Shown piece after piece: positions 26,845 to 36,023 of a DNA stretch of 64,000 nucleotides (the first letter of the stretch is position 1; the number at the start of each line of letters is the position of its first letter). Below the pieces are notes generated by a model. The model was not told where the DNA came from, made no database searches, and was given only the letters and a program-made list of their open reading frames with translations. The position numbers and the translations under genes are program-made. This stretch comes from Pseudomonadota bacterium. Lineage in GTDB: Bacteria; Desulfobacterota; Binatia; Binatales; Binataceae. The DNA lies in NCBI GenBank assembly GCA_021324855.1, contig JAJPIG010000005.1, positions 28,789 to 92,788 on the forward strand. The letters are read 5' to 3'.

Positions 26845-27180
26845 ATGCGATCCTGCGCTGCGGTCAGAATTAACAGATCCTTCACAACCTATCCGATCAC
26901 CGAGATGGGCTTTCTCAGGGTAAGCCTATCTCCCGCGTTTGGCGCGAGCTTCGAGGATGCGATGGCGGCGCCGGCCGCCATCCCCGGCATGCGCGCCCAT
27001 CGGTTCCTGCCTGATGCAACACGCGCGCAATCCTTGCCTCGCGTCCGCGCCAGCAAGGACGTCACCGATGCGCACCTGGTTCATCTGGCGCGGCGCAACG
27101 GGCTGAAGCTCGCAACCTTCGATGCCGCCATGTGCGGTCACCCATGGGCGCGCGGCGTCGCGGAAGATCCAACCGGGTAA
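26845..27180 (+). pseudogene. VapC-like PIN toxin remnant, N-terminal half missing
   Basis: The 111-residue frame matches the C-terminal half of VapC PIN-domain ribonucleases: TTYPITEMGFLRVSLSPAF, HRFLPD, then VTDAHLVHLARRNGLKLATF and a final Asp. The N-terminal half, with the first catalytic Asp and the usual LLDVNVLLAL-type start, is absent; the 100 bases upstream code for nothing similar. No antitoxin is adjacent. It sits between two catabolic genes, so it is probably decayed mobile baggage. Confidence 0.65.
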
Positions 27181-27319
27181 GCGACGCGCAAACGACCCGC
27201 AAGACCCTTTGCATCGCTTCGGCGCCGGTCGAAATTACAGAACGGGGCCAATCGATGACGCCCGGAGAGGCTTTGCACTTCTCATCCGGCGCGGGATACT
27301 ACGCGCATCGGAGGTGGCC

Positions 27320-28762
27320 ATGGGCGCACGATCGGGCAATAACTACCTGAGCGCGCTGCGCAAGCTCAAAGCGGACATCTGGATCGCCGGCGCGAAAGTC
27401 GGCGACGTCACCACCCATCCCGCCTTCGAGCGCTGCGCGCGCTCGATAGCCTCGCTCTACGACCTCCAGATGGAAGCGCCGGAGGCGATGACCTATCGCA
27501 CCGACGACGGCGACCGCGCCGGCCTCTCGTTCATCCAGCCGAAGAGCGTCGAGGATGTCGCGCGGCGTGGGCGCATGATGAAGCGATGGGCCGATTACGC
27601 CGGCGGTATGCTGGGACGCGCGCCCGACTATCTCAATTGCAGCATCGCTGCGATGGCGGCGGCTCACGACTTCTTCGCCGAATCGGATCCGCGCTACGGC
27701 GACAACATCGTCAATTACTATCGCGAGGCCCGCAAGCACGACTGGTGCGCGACGCATACGCTGGTAAATCCGCGCGCGAGCCGCGCCAAAACCTGGGGCG
27801 GTCATACCGATGCCAATCTCGCGCTGCGCCTGGTCGAAAAAACCCGCGACGGAATTATCGTCAACGGATGCCGCCTGCTGGCGACGCTCGCCCCGCTGTC
27901 AGAGGAGATGCTGGTCTTCCCGTCGACCGTGCTGCGCGTCGAGCCCGAGGCCGAGCCGTTCGCGCTCGCGTTTGCAATCAACTGCGACGCGAAGGGTCTG
28001 CGCTTTCTCTGCCGCGAGACATTCGATCTGAATCGTTCGCATTTCGACCATCCGCTGTCCTCGCGCTTCGAGGAGATGGACGCGCTCGCGATCTTCGATA
28101 ACGTGCTGGTGCCGTGGGAGCGCGTCTTCCTGTGCGGCGATCCGGCGCGATGCAACGCGCTTTACGGCACTACCAATGCCGTCGTCCACATGATGCATCA
28201 GGTGGTGGTGAAGAACGTCGCCAAGAGCGAATTCATGCTCGGGCTCGCCGCGCGGATCGCCGAGGTCAGCGACGCGTTGAGCCTGCAGCATGTGCGCGAG
28301 CGGCTGGCGGAGATGATCGAGGTGACCGAGATGATGCGCGCGTTCCTGCGCGCCGGCGAAGCCGACGCCGCCGCCGATCGCTGGGGGATGTTCACGCCGT
28401 CGCGGCCGCCGCTCGACGTCGCGCGCAATCTCTTCCCAAAGCTCTATCCCCGGATGGTCGAGATCATCCAGCTCAACAGCTCGTCGAGCATGATGGCGAT
28501 TCCGTCGGAAGCCGATTTCAACAGTCCGATTCGCGCTGAGATCGATCGCTACCTGCCCGGCGCGGACGTTGAGGCGCGCGAGCGCGTTGCGCTCTATCGC
28601 CTGGCCTGGGATGCGGCGTGCAGCTCGTTTGCGGGACGCCAGTTGCTGTACGAGCGATTTTTCTTCGGCGATCCGGTGAAGATGGCGAGCGCGCTGGTCG
28701 ACAACACGAATCTGAAGCCGCTGGTGGAGCGCGTCAACGCGTTTCTGAAGCGCGCGGATTAA
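27320..28762 (+). CDS. hpaB: HpaB-family FADH2-dependent aromatic hydroxylase (copy 1)
   Basis: A 480-residue oxygenase component of the 4-hydroxyphenylacetate 3-hydroxylase family. Key residues occupy the positions known from HpaB: Arg100 and Tyr104 in GRAPDYLN and His146 in CATHTLVN. It has no iron-sulfur cysteines, so it is not a 4-hydroxybutyryl-CoA dehydratase. GGAGGTGGCC precedes the ATG, a strong ribosome site. It needs a flavin reductase (HpaC), which is not adjacent; the FMN reductase at 33.2 kb is a candidate. With the preceding dehydrogenase and dioxygenase it outlines hydroxylation, ring cleavage and oxidation of a phenolic acid. Confidence 0.88.
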   Translation: MGARSGNNYLSALRKLKADIWIAGAKVGDVTTHPAFERCARSIASLYDLQMEAPEAMTYRTDDGDRAGLSFIQPKSVEDVARRGRMMKRWADYAGGMLGRAPDYLNCSIAAMAAAHDFFAESDPRYGDNIVNYYREARKHDWCATHTLVNPRASRAKTWGGHTDANLALRLVEKTRDGIIVNGCRLLATLAPLSEEMLVFPSTVLRVEPEAEPFALAFAINCDAKGLRFLCRETFDLNRSHFDHPLSSRFEEMDALAIFDNVLVPWERVFLCGDPARCNALYGTTNAVVHMMHQVVVKNVAKSEFMLGLAARIAEVSDALSLQHVRERLAEMIEVTEMMRAFLRAGEADAAADRWGMFTPSRPPLDVARNLFPKLYPRMVEIIQLNSSSSMMAIPSEADFNSPIRAEIDRYLPGADVEARERVALYRLAWDAACSSFAGRQLLYERFFFGDPVKMASALVDNTNLKPLVERVNAFLKRAD

Positions 28763-28777
28763 GCGGCCGATGTGGCC

Positions 28778-28820
28778 GGCAGGGGCGGGGCGGCGCGCAG
28801 TGCGCCGCTCCGCCCCTGCC
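28778..28820. terminator. Long GC hairpin between hpaB-like gene and trmB
   Basis: A 19-bp stem, GGCAGGGGCGGGGCGGCGC against GCGCCGCTCCGCCCCTGCC, with one G-T pair and a 5-base loop. It lies 16 bases after the stop. There is no T-run, so intrinsic termination is doubtful; it may stabilise the 3' end. Confidence 0.5.
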
Positions 28821-28856
28821 CTCACCGGCGCCGGGGATTTACGGAAGCATCTCACG

Positions 28857-29492
28857 ATGGCTCGATTACGCAAGGCGGCGCGCGTTTGGCGGAGCCGCGA
28901 CGCGCGCGCCGCGGCAGAACAGGTGATGGTTGCGACGGATGCCGCCGCTTTCATACTGGACCTCGCGGCGCTCTTCGATCGCAGCGCACCGCTCGAAGTC
29001 GAGCTCGGCGCGGGCCGCGGCGATTTCATCATCGAGCGCGCAGCCGCCAATCCGGAGCGCAACTTCCTCGCTGTCGAACTCGCAGGCTCGGTCGCGCGCG
29101 TGCTCGCCGCGCGCGCCGGCCGCCGCGAACTCAGCAACCTCCGCGTGCTGCAGGCCGACGCGCGCACGATCGTCAACCTGCTGATGCCCGACGCGGCAGT
29201 CGCGGTCTATCATATCTACTTCCCCGATCCATGGCCCAAGGCGCGTCACGAAAAGCATCGAATGATGTCGCCATCGATGGCCGCCGGCATCGCGCGCACG
29301 CTGATTCCGGGCGGGACGATTCACGTCGCCAGTGACGTCGAAGAGTGGGCGGCTGCGATGTTCGCGATGCTGTGCGAGGCCGGCTTCGTGAGAATCGGTG
29401 GCGAAGCGGCGGGCGCCCGCTTCACCGGCTTCGCGCGCAAATATATCGCCGCCGGCAAGCCGATTTTCGCTGCAAGTTTCCGGCGTTTCTGA
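28857..29492 (+). CDS. trmB: tRNA (guanine-N7)-methyltransferase
   Basis: A 211-residue enzyme that makes m7G46 in tRNA. The SAM loop is ELGAGRGDF, and YFPDPWPKARHEKHRM is the family's diagnostic motif, followed by TGFARKYIA near the C-terminus. I use ATG 28857 (MARLRKAARVW); the open frame upstream runs through a GC hairpin and is not conserved. Slightly shorter than the E. coli protein at its N-terminus. Confidence 0.93.
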   Translation: MARLRKAARVWRSRDARAAAEQVMVATDAAAFILDLAALFDRSAPLEVELGAGRGDFIIERAAANPERNFLAVELAGSVARVLAARAGRRELSNLRVLQADARTIVNLLMPDAAVAVYHIYFPDPWPKARHEKHRMMSPSMAAGIARTLIPGGTIHVASDVEEWAAAMFAMLCEAGFVRIGGEAAGARFTGFARKYIAAGKPIFAASFRRF

Positions 29493-29570
29493 CGATCAAG
29501 TGCGCTGTTGACTATCGCGACTCGCGGCTTGCGCTGGCGGGATGGGATGTCTACCCTAATCGGCTGTCCG

Positions 29571-31127
29571 ATGATGAGTCGCGAGCGACTGATAGCATTG
29601 GCGCTGGTGTTGGCGTTTGCCGGCGCCGGATGCAGCCAGCGTAAAGTACCAACCGGTGAGGACTACTGGAGTCAGGCCCAAGCCTATTTTGCGAGCAGCC
29701 AGTATCGTGGCGCGATCGACAACTATCAGCATCTGATCGATCAGTACCCGTTCAGCCCTTATGCCGAAGAGGCCGAACTTAGAATCGGGCTCGCCTACTA
29801 CAAGATGCATGAGTACGCGCAAGCAGCTGCTTCGCTCAACGATTTCGAGCGGATGCATCCGACCAGCAAAAACTTGGCGCTCGCGACCTACTATCTTGGC
29901 ATGACCTACTATGATCAGGTCGGCAGCCCGGATCGCGATCAGAGCAAAACCGCACTGGCGCTCCAGCAGTTCGAGACCATCGAGCGGCGTTTTCCCGAAA
30001 GCGAATTCGGCGAACTAGCCCGCCAGCGCATCGTGATCTGCCGCGAATTGCTGGCCCGCAACGAGCTGATGATAGGCGATTTCTATGCCTCACGGGCGAA
30101 CTTCCGCGCCGACGAATCGCGGATGGCTGAGCTGATGGAGAAATATCCGGACACACCGGTGGCTCCGGAGGCGCTCTACAAGCTCGGTTTATCGCTGGAG
30201 AAAGAGGGCAAGAAATATTCCGCCGCGCAGGCTTACACTGCCCTCACAATGCACTATCCCAAGAGCATCTACGTCAAACCGGCCAAAGCCGCACTGGCCA
30301 AGCTGAATCAGCCGGTCGACACCGAGGAAGACCCGCTGCGGATGGTGCTCGCGGAGAGCGGCTTTAATCCCGATCAGAGCTCGGCTTTCGATCGCCAGGT
30401 GGTCGGTGCGCGACTCGCCTCGGCCGCCGATATGGCGGAAGGCGCATATGGCGCAGACGGACTTCCGGTCCTGACGCGTGGACCGAAGAACGTGCAGACC
30501 GCATCGGTCGAACCGCCGACCGAGACCGGCCCGATTACATTGCGTACGATACGGCTCTCATCGGCGGATCCGCCGCTCTCTGTTATTTTCGATCTGAGCG
30601 CACCCGTCCGTTATGAGAAGGAGTTTCAGAGCGGCCCGAGTTCGGCGACGCTAACGCTGCATCTCAAGAACACCGCGCCTTCGCTCCATCTGGATTCGCA
30701 CCTGGTGTTCGACAAATCGATCTTCCGCGATGTGCAGGTGAGTCCGGACGGCCATGACACGACCGTCACCATTAACACCACGGCAGTCTCGCGCTTCGCG
30801 ATCGTTCCGCTCGAAGAACCGGCGCGATTGCTCATAACCTTCGCGCCGCCGGAAAGCGAGAATGGCGAGGCGACGGCCTCCGAGATGGGCGCATCGCTAC
30901 CGCCGCCGCCTCCGGAAGTCCCGCCGACGCCATCCAGCATGGATTCGGCGGCATCAGATTCCGAGCCGGCATCGGCAGCCGCGGCTGAGGCGCCCGCGCC
31001 AGCCACCGAGCCGGATTCCGGTCCGCCTGCGATCGCCGACCCATCGGCGGATTCGATGCCCGCGCCGGCGCCGTCTGATAATCCCACCGATGCGCCCGCC
31101 GGGGTGCCCGCGACCCCACAGCCTTAG
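29571..31127 (+). CDS. bamD: BamD-like outer-membrane lipoprotein fused to an AMIN-like domain
   Basis: A 518-residue lipoprotein. A signal peptide ends in the lipobox FAGAGC (Cys21). Residues 30-270 carry the TPR-like repeats of BamD/YfiO (DYWSQAQAYFASSQYRGAI, YPFSPYAEEAELRIGLAYYK), the beta-barrel assembly lipoprotein. Around residues 320-425 there is a beta-rich segment (ITLRTIRLSSADPPLSVIFD ... LLITFAPP) resembling an AMIN domain. A Pro/Ala/Ser-rich tail ends the protein. BamD is normally about 245 residues, so the C-terminal half is an unusual addition that might bind peptidoglycan or a secretin-type partner. Confidence 0.85.
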   Translation: MMSRERLIALALVLAFAGAGCSQRKVPTGEDYWSQAQAYFASSQYRGAIDNYQHLIDQYPFSPYAEEAELRIGLAYYKMHEYAQAAASLNDFERMHPTSKNLALATYYLGMTYYDQVGSPDRDQSKTALALQQFETIERRFPESEFGELARQRIVICRELLARNELMIGDFYASRANFRADESRMAELMEKYPDTPVAPEALYKLGLSLEKEGKKYSAAQAYTALTMHYPKSIYVKPAKAALAKLNQPVDTEEDPLRMVLAESGFNPDQSSAFDRQVVGARLASAADMAEGAYGADGLPVLTRGPKNVQTASVEPPTETGPITLRTIRLSSADPPLSVIFDLSAPVRYEKEFQSGPSSATLTLHLKNTAPSLHLDSHLVFDKSIFRDVQVSPDGHDTTVTINTTAVSRFAIVPLEEPARLLITFAPPESENGEATASEMGASLPPPPPEVPPTPSSMDSAASDSEPASAAAAEAPAPATEPDSGPPAIADPSADSMPAPAPSDNPTDAPAGVPATPQP

Positions 31128-31147
31128 TGTAGTGAATCGCTCTTGAT

Positions 31148-32455
31148 CTACTCGAAGACGGAATCGAAGTTGATGCCGAGGAAGCTCAGCACGACTTCCG
31201 TATAGAGCTTCAATCCCCAGTAGAAGCCGTCGATCGGCAGCCGCTCGTCGTTGCCATGATAGAGCGAGCCGAACGGCGTCATCGGGCCGAGCTTGACCGG
31301 AGAAAAGCCGTAGCAAGCCGCACCGAGGCGCGTGTAGAACTTGCTATCGGTCGCCCCGGGAAGCATCCAGGGAACGGCTGCCGCGCCTGGATCGGCGGCT
31401 TCGATGCGCGCGGCGATCAATCGATACAGCGGCGTATCGATGCTCGATTCCGACGCCGGCGCGCTCTTCAGCACTTCGAGCGTCGGCTCCTGGCCGACGA
31501 TCGAGCGCAACTCCGCGAGAAAGCTCGCGACATCTTCGCCGGGCAGCGTGCGCCCGTCGAGAATCACCGATGCCTCGCCCGGTATCACGTTGTCCTTGTA
31601 ACCCGCGCTCACGATCGTCGGAGTGACGGTGTTCGATAGCATCGGACGGAACAGCGCCGTAGCTGTATCGCGCGTGAGGCCGAGCGCGGCGAAGGTCCGG
31701 CGTAGCGGCGGCGTGACCTGCACCCGCATCTGCGCGTGCGCGATGCGCGTGATGAGCTCGGCCATCCGCGTGATCGCAGTCGTCGGGCGCGGAATCGAGC
31801 CATGGCCGGGCGCGGCCGCGACCGTCATCCGGACGGTAACGAAGCCCTTCTCCGCGATCTGGATCGGATAGAAGCGCCGGCCGCCAAGATACATCGTGAA
31901 GCCGCCGACCTCGTTCAGCACGAAACCCGCGCGCACCAACTCGGGATGCCGCTCGACCAGGAACTGCGCACCGAACTGCGACCCGGATTCCTCGTCGGCG
32001 GTCGCGGCTACGATGACATCGCGATCACCCACCAAACCCGCGCGTCGGAGGGCGATCAGCAGCGCAAGGTCCATCGCGCACTTCGCCTTCATGTCGATTG
32101 CGCCGCGGCCCCATACGCATCCGTCGGCGATCTCTGCGCCGAATGGCGCGCGCGTCCATCGTTGCGGCTCCGCCGGGACAACGTCGGTATGCGATGCGAG
32201 CATCAGCGGCGGCAGCTCAGGGCGATGCCCGCGCAGGCGCGCGATCAGATTGGTGCGTCCGGGCGCGGCTTCAACACACGCCGCATCGATCCCCGCGGCT
32301 TCGAGCCGCGCGGCCAGATAATCGGCAACCAGGCGCTCGTTGCCGGGCGGATTGCTGGTATCGAGCCGGACCAGATCGCGAAACCAGTCGAGCGTCCGGC
32401 GCTCGAACGCCTCCCACGGCGTGCGCAGCGCGATCGATGAAGACGGGGCGGCCAA
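31148..32455 (-). CDS. M20-family metallopeptidase/deacylase
   Basis: A 435-residue zinc hydrolase of the ArgE/DapE/ACY1/CPG2 group. Metal site: ASHTDVVP (His), GRGAIDMK (bridging Asp) and DEESGS (catalytic Glu); the dimerisation domain is at about residues 210-325. It removes an acyl or aminoacyl group from an amino acid; the substrate is unknown. First of four minus-strand genes read right to left (racemase-like, FMN reductase, DsbA-like, M20), though the gaps leave operon status open. Confidence 0.88.
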   Translation of the reverse strand: MAAPSSSIALRTPWEAFERRTLDWFRDLVRLDTSNPPGNERLVADYLAARLEAAGIDAACVEAAPGRTNLIARLRGHRPELPPLMLASHTDVVPAEPQRWTRAPFGAEIADGCVWGRGAIDMKAKCAMDLALLIALRRAGLVGDRDVIVAATADEESGSQFGAQFLVERHPELVRAGFVLNEVGGFTMYLGGRRFYPIQIAEKGFVTVRMTVAAAPGHGSIPRPTTAITRMAELITRIAHAQMRVQVTPPLRRTFAALGLTRDTATALFRPMLSNTVTPTIVSAGYKDNVIPGEASVILDGRTLPGEDVASFLAELRSIVGQEPTLEVLKSAPASESSIDTPLYRLIAARIEAADPGAAAVPWMLPGATDSKFYTRLGAACYGFSPVKLGPMTPFGSLYHGNDERLPIDGFYWGLKLYTEVVLSFLGINFDSVFE

Positions 32456-32462
32456 AACCGGA

Positions 32463-33137
32463 CTACGGCTCGAGCAAACCCTCGAAGATGCGCGCGGGCT
32501 CGGCGCCCTCGCTCACCACCCGGTTGAGCGCTGCGAGCATGAGCTGAGGGTCTTGCGCACCGGAGAGCGCGTAGCGGCCATTGAGGATGAAGAACGGCAC
32601 GCCGCTTACGCCAAGCTTCTGCGCCAGCATCTCTTCGGCGCGGACCTCATCGACACCGCGCTCACCTTCGAGGAACAACTCGGCGGCGCTTGTCTCGATG
32701 CCGCCCTGCGGCGCGATCGCGGCGAGGGTCGCGCGATCGCCGATGTCGCGGCCTTCGATGAAATAGGCGCGGAAGAGCACCTCGGAGAGCGCATTCTGAT
32801 CGCCCTCGCGCTCGGCCATCCAGAGCAGACGATGAGCATCGAAGGTGTTGGGAGTCTTGGCGATCAGATCGTAACGGAACGCGATTCCATCGCCGGCGCC
32901 GGTCTCGGTGATGCGCTGATAGATCTCTTTGGCGCGTTCCGGGCCGCCGAACTTCGCAGCGACATAGCGCTCACGATCCATCCCGCCGCGCGGCATGTCA
33001 GGGTTTAGCTCGAACGGACGCCAGGTAATGTGCACCCGATGGCCCTCGAGCTGCGCAATCGCCTTCTCGAGACGCCGTTTGCCGATAAAGCACCAGGGAC
33101 AGACGACGTCGGAAACGATGTCGATACTGATATCCAC
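32463..33137 (-). CDS. DsbA-family oxidoreductase (FrnE-like)
   Basis: A 224-residue thioredoxin-fold protein with active site CPWC near the N-terminus, a helical insert and cis-Pro in SGVPFFILNG. It has no signal peptide, so it is cytosolic, as expected for FrnE/2-hydroxychromene-2-carboxylate isomerase-like proteins. It lies 7 bases upstream of the M20 gene. Both disulfide chemistry and glutathione-linked isomerisation of an aromatic intermediate are possible. Confidence 0.85.
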   Translation of the reverse strand: MDISIDIVSDVVCPWCFIGKRRLEKAIAQLEGHRVHITWRPFELNPDMPRGGMDRERYVAAKFGGPERAKEIYQRITETGAGDGIAFRYDLIAKTPNTFDAHRLLWMAEREGDQNALSEVLFRAYFIEGRDIGDRATLAAIAPQGGIETSAAELFLEGERGVDEVRAEEMLAQKLGVSGVPFFILNGRYALSGAQDPQLMLAALNRVVSEGAEPARIFEGLLEP

Positions 33138-33200
33138 CGGGCGGTCTCCTTTTCGGATCAGTCTACCGCGTGCGCCACCCCGGTTGTACAGCGCGAGAAT

Positions 33201-33782
33201 TCAGCTTTTGCGAGAAGCGAGCGGGAGCGGGCCGAGATAATTCGTCGCGTCCGAGGCGAGCGCGCGCATCTTGAGGACCGCCGCGGCCAGCGCACGCAGA
33301 TCGTGGCGCGCGTTCTCGGTCGGCTCGCCCTCGGCGAAGTCAGCCGACGCCAAGTAGACGCTCGATGGCGCGGTGAAGGCGCCGAACCAGGCGAGGACAT
33401 CGCGCAGATGCCAGTCCGCGCCGAGATAATGATGAGCTGTCGCGCCCATCGCGACGATCCCGCACGGCTTCCCCATCAAGGTTTCGATCGGGAGCTGATC
33501 GAGCAGGTTCTTTAGCGCGCCGGTAAAGGTTGCACGGTAGACCGGCGTCGCGATCACCACCGCATCGGCAGCGCGCACCCGGGCAACGACGGCGGCGGTG
33601 TCGTCACCATACTCCTCGGGCGCGCGCCCGTCCGCGAAAGCAATTCTGTAGTCGGCAAGGTTGATCAGATCGGTCACGAGGTCTGGTTCGATCTCGCGGG
33701 CCAGCTCGCACATCCGGGTCATCGCCTTGTTGAGCCGTCCCGGCTTGGTGACGGCACCCACGATCACAACCAGTTTCGCCAT
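33201..33782 (-). CDS. NADPH-dependent FMN reductase
   Basis: A 193-residue flavodoxin-fold reductase of the SsuE/MsuE type. VVIVGAVTKPGRLNKAM is the phosphate-binding start and VIATPVYRATFTGALKNLLD the conserved middle. It would supply reduced flavin to two-component monooxygenases, and the window holds several (LLM proteins, HpaB-type hydroxylases) without their own reductase. It lies 24 bases from the racemase-like gene on the same strand. Confidence 0.87.
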   Translation of the reverse strand: MAKLVVIVGAVTKPGRLNKAMTRMCELAREIEPDLVTDLINLADYRIAFADGRAPEEYGDDTAAVVARVRAADAVVIATPVYRATFTGALKNLLDQLPIETLMGKPCGIVAMGATAHHYLGADWHLRDVLAWFGAFTAPSSVYLASADFAEGEPTENARHDLRALAAAVLKMRALASDATNYLGPLPLASRKS

Positions 33783-33806
33783 AGTTCCACCGTCTATGAT
33801 GTCTGC

Positions 33807-34586
33807 CTAAAAGCGTTTTGGGATGTTCGTGAAGACCTGCTCGTCGACGCGCTCCGGCGGCGGATAGGCCTTCTTGCTGTGTGTCAGCCCCAGCTCCAGG
33901 AACATCACGCAAAGCTCGAAGGCGACCAACCCCGGATTTATGACCGGCACCGGCATCCGCTCGATCAGGTGCGCGTGCGATCGATGCATCGTGGTGGAGC
34001 CGAGGATCAACACTTCTGCGCCATCCTCGTCGACCGCGCGGCGGCCTGCCTCCTCGAGCTTGCCGAACACGATGTCCTCCTTGCCCTCGAGCAGCGCGGC
34101 GGTGTCGGGACGCACGCCGATCGAACGAATCGAGGCCACCCGATGATGCAGGCCCTCCGCCGTGATGATCTTGTCATAGAGCAGTTTCCACGGTTCCCAC
34201 ATCGTGATGATCGAAAATTTCTTGCCAAGCATACACGCAGTCAGAAACGAACTGTGCGCGCTGCCGAGCACCGGGATTTTGAGCAGCGAACGAAGCGGCG
34301 CGACTCCGGAATCGCTCATGCTGTTCACGCAGATGGCGTCGTAACCTTCCTGCTCGGCGCGCATCCCGGCCTCCGCGACCATCGCATCGGCAAGCGCCGT
34401 CTCGTAGAGCGAGTCGAGGATGTAAGCGCCGCTGCGTGTGCCGAAGAACTCGACCTCGATCCCGGGACGCATCAGATGAGCGGGAATCTGCGCGGCGAAG
34501 CGCGGCAAGGCCTCGGGCGGCATCGGCACCGGCAGCAGCATCTTGATGCGGCGCCTGGCAACCGACTGGGAGCTGGGGGAACTCAT
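33807..34586 (-). CDS. Asp/Glu/hydantoin racemase-like protein with Ser for both catalytic Cys
   Basis: A 259-residue protein of the racemase fold: DAICVNSMSDSGVAPLRSLL and EVLILGSTTMHRSHAHL mark the two half-sites. In hydantoin and glutamate racemases each half-site has a catalytic Cys (GC-x2-D and LGCAGM). Here the equivalent positions are Ser89 and Ser197. A cofactor-free proton-shuttle racemase is therefore unlikely; an isomerase, lyase or hydrolase role is possible. It is divergent from the LLM-grd genes, sharing a 174-base intergenic region. Confidence 0.75.
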   Translation of the reverse strand: MSSPSSQSVARRRIKMLLPVPMPPEALPRFAAQIPAHLMRPGIEVEFFGTRSGAYILDSLYETALADAMVAEAGMRAEQEGYDAICVNSMSDSGVAPLRSLLKIPVLGSAHSSFLTACMLGKKFSIITMWEPWKLLYDKIITAEGLHHRVASIRSIGVRPDTAALLEGKEDIVFGKLEEAGRRAVDEDGAEVLILGSTTMHRSHAHLIERMPVPVINPGLVAFELCVMFLELGLTHSKKAYPPPERVDEQVFTNIPKRF

Positions 34587-34760
34587 GCTTGTATCGCACT
34601 CGGGCGCGGGACCGGATTATGCGGTCGGCTGCGCCAGGCGGTCAAGCCCGTTCGCAGGGTGCCCGTAAATCAGGCGTCGGCCGCATTAAGCTGTCCAACA
34701 CTTGTGCAAACCCGCGATTACGATTACTAATCGATCAGCAACCCTCGGGAGGTTCCGCGA

Positions 34761-35972
34761 ATGAAGTTCGTTTTCCACATCCTGCCAGCCTATCCAGCCA
34801 CACCGGAAGAGCGCGAGCGGCTTGCGCCGATCGCTCATCGCACCGACAAGACGCAGCAGATGCTGGATGAAATGCTCGATATCACGCAACATTGCGAGGA
34901 TATCGGGTTCGACGCGGTAACCTTCTCGGAGCATCATTTTTACACCGAAGGATGCGAGGCGGGCGCAACACCGACGCCTCATTTGATCCGGCTGCTGCTC
35001 AACACCAAGCGCATCAAGATTGGACCGCTCGGCTTCGTGCTGCCGACTTGGGATCCGATCCGGCTCGCACTCGACGTCGCGTGGGCAGATCAGATGAGCA
35101 AGGGGCGTGCGATCTGCGGACTTGCGCGCGGCGTCTTTCCGCGCTGGGTCAATGTGCTCGGACAGCATTACGGCGTCGAGCTCGGCAGTGCCGGTGCGGG
35201 CTCGCCTGCCGATGAGCACAATCGCGAAGTCTTCGAGGAGCTCTTTCAGGTCATCAAGCTGGCATGGAAAGACGAGCCCTTCTCGTTCAAGGGCAAGTAC
35301 TACCAGGTACCCTTCCCCGCCGAGGGCCATTTCTGGGCGCCCCACGAAGCGACCCACCGTTACGGCGCGCCCGGCGAGATGGACGGCCAGTTCCTGCGCA
35401 AACTTTCCGCGGTGCCGAAGCCCTATCAGAAACCGCATCCGGAGATCTGGCAGGCCTTCACCGCCAGCGAACGGACCATACGCTGGGATGCGACCCATGG
35501 CGTCCGCCCGATGGTTTTCACACCCTTCCCGGACGCGGCGAAGAAAGTGTTTCAGGCCTATGTCGAAGAGGCCGCCAAGTCAGGGGAATGCCTGAAGCTG
35601 GGCCAGCGGATGGGCTCGTGCCAGTTCATCTACATCGATAAAGATCGCAGCGAGGCGCATCGCCTGATGCACTCGGGCTCCTACTTCGTGTTCCAGAACT
35701 TCCACTGCAAAGTCGACAAGAACATCCCGCCTGACTTCGAGAGCCTGCTTAACCTCAAGATGATGGTGGCGGGCAACGTCGATGACGTGCGACGGCGTAT
35801 CGCGGAACTCCAGGAGACCCTCAATCCCGAGTACGTGCTGTGGCTCGGCGATCAGGGGTACGTCACCCGCGACGAGATGAAGCGCGAGCTCGAGCTTTTC
35901 GCGACTAAGGTGATGCCCGAGTTCCAGGAGCGCAGAACTTCCGCGCCGTCGGAAGGCGTCGCGGCTCACTAG
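34761..35972 (+). CDS. Luciferase-like (LLM) flavin-dependent monooxygenase upstream of the grd genes
   Basis: A 403-residue LLM protein of the bacterial-luciferase/alkanal-monooxygenase-like type. CEDIGFDAVTFSEHHFYTEG near residues 45-65 and SKGRAICGLARGVFPRW are typical of the FMNH2-using branch. GGGAGG lies nine bases before the ATG. It points into the grd operon 130 bases downstream, with a hairpin in between, so it may share regulation. Such enzymes use O2, which contrasts with the oxygen-sensitive selenoproteins that follow. Substrate unknown. Confidence 0.83.
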   Translation: MKFVFHILPAYPATPEERERLAPIAHRTDKTQQMLDEMLDITQHCEDIGFDAVTFSEHHFYTEGCEAGATPTPHLIRLLLNTKRIKIGPLGFVLPTWDPIRLALDVAWADQMSKGRAICGLARGVFPRWVNVLGQHYGVELGSAGAGSPADEHNREVFEELFQVIKLAWKDEPFSFKGKYYQVPFPAEGHFWAPHEATHRYGAPGEMDGQFLRKLSAVPKPYQKPHPEIWQAFTASERTIRWDATHGVRPMVFTPFPDAAKKVFQAYVEEAAKSGECLKLGQRMGSCQFIYIDKDRSEAHRLMHSGSYFVFQNFHCKVDKNIPPDFESLLNLKMMVAGNVDDVRRRIAELQETLNPEYVLWLGDQGYVTRDEMKRELELFATKVMPEFQERRTSAPSEGVAAH

Positions 35973-35980
35973 CGATTTTG

Positions 35981-36023
35981 CGCCGGCCGGTTCGACCCGC
36001 CTGGGGAGGCGAACCGGCCGGCG
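35981..36023. terminator. 14-bp GC hairpin between the LLM gene and grdB
   Basis: CGCCGGCCGGTTCG pairs perfectly with CGAACCGGCCGGCG around a 15-base loop, starting 8 bases after the LLM stop. No T-run follows. It may be a weak terminator, a processing site or an attenuator that sets different levels for the two parts. Confidence 0.5.
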
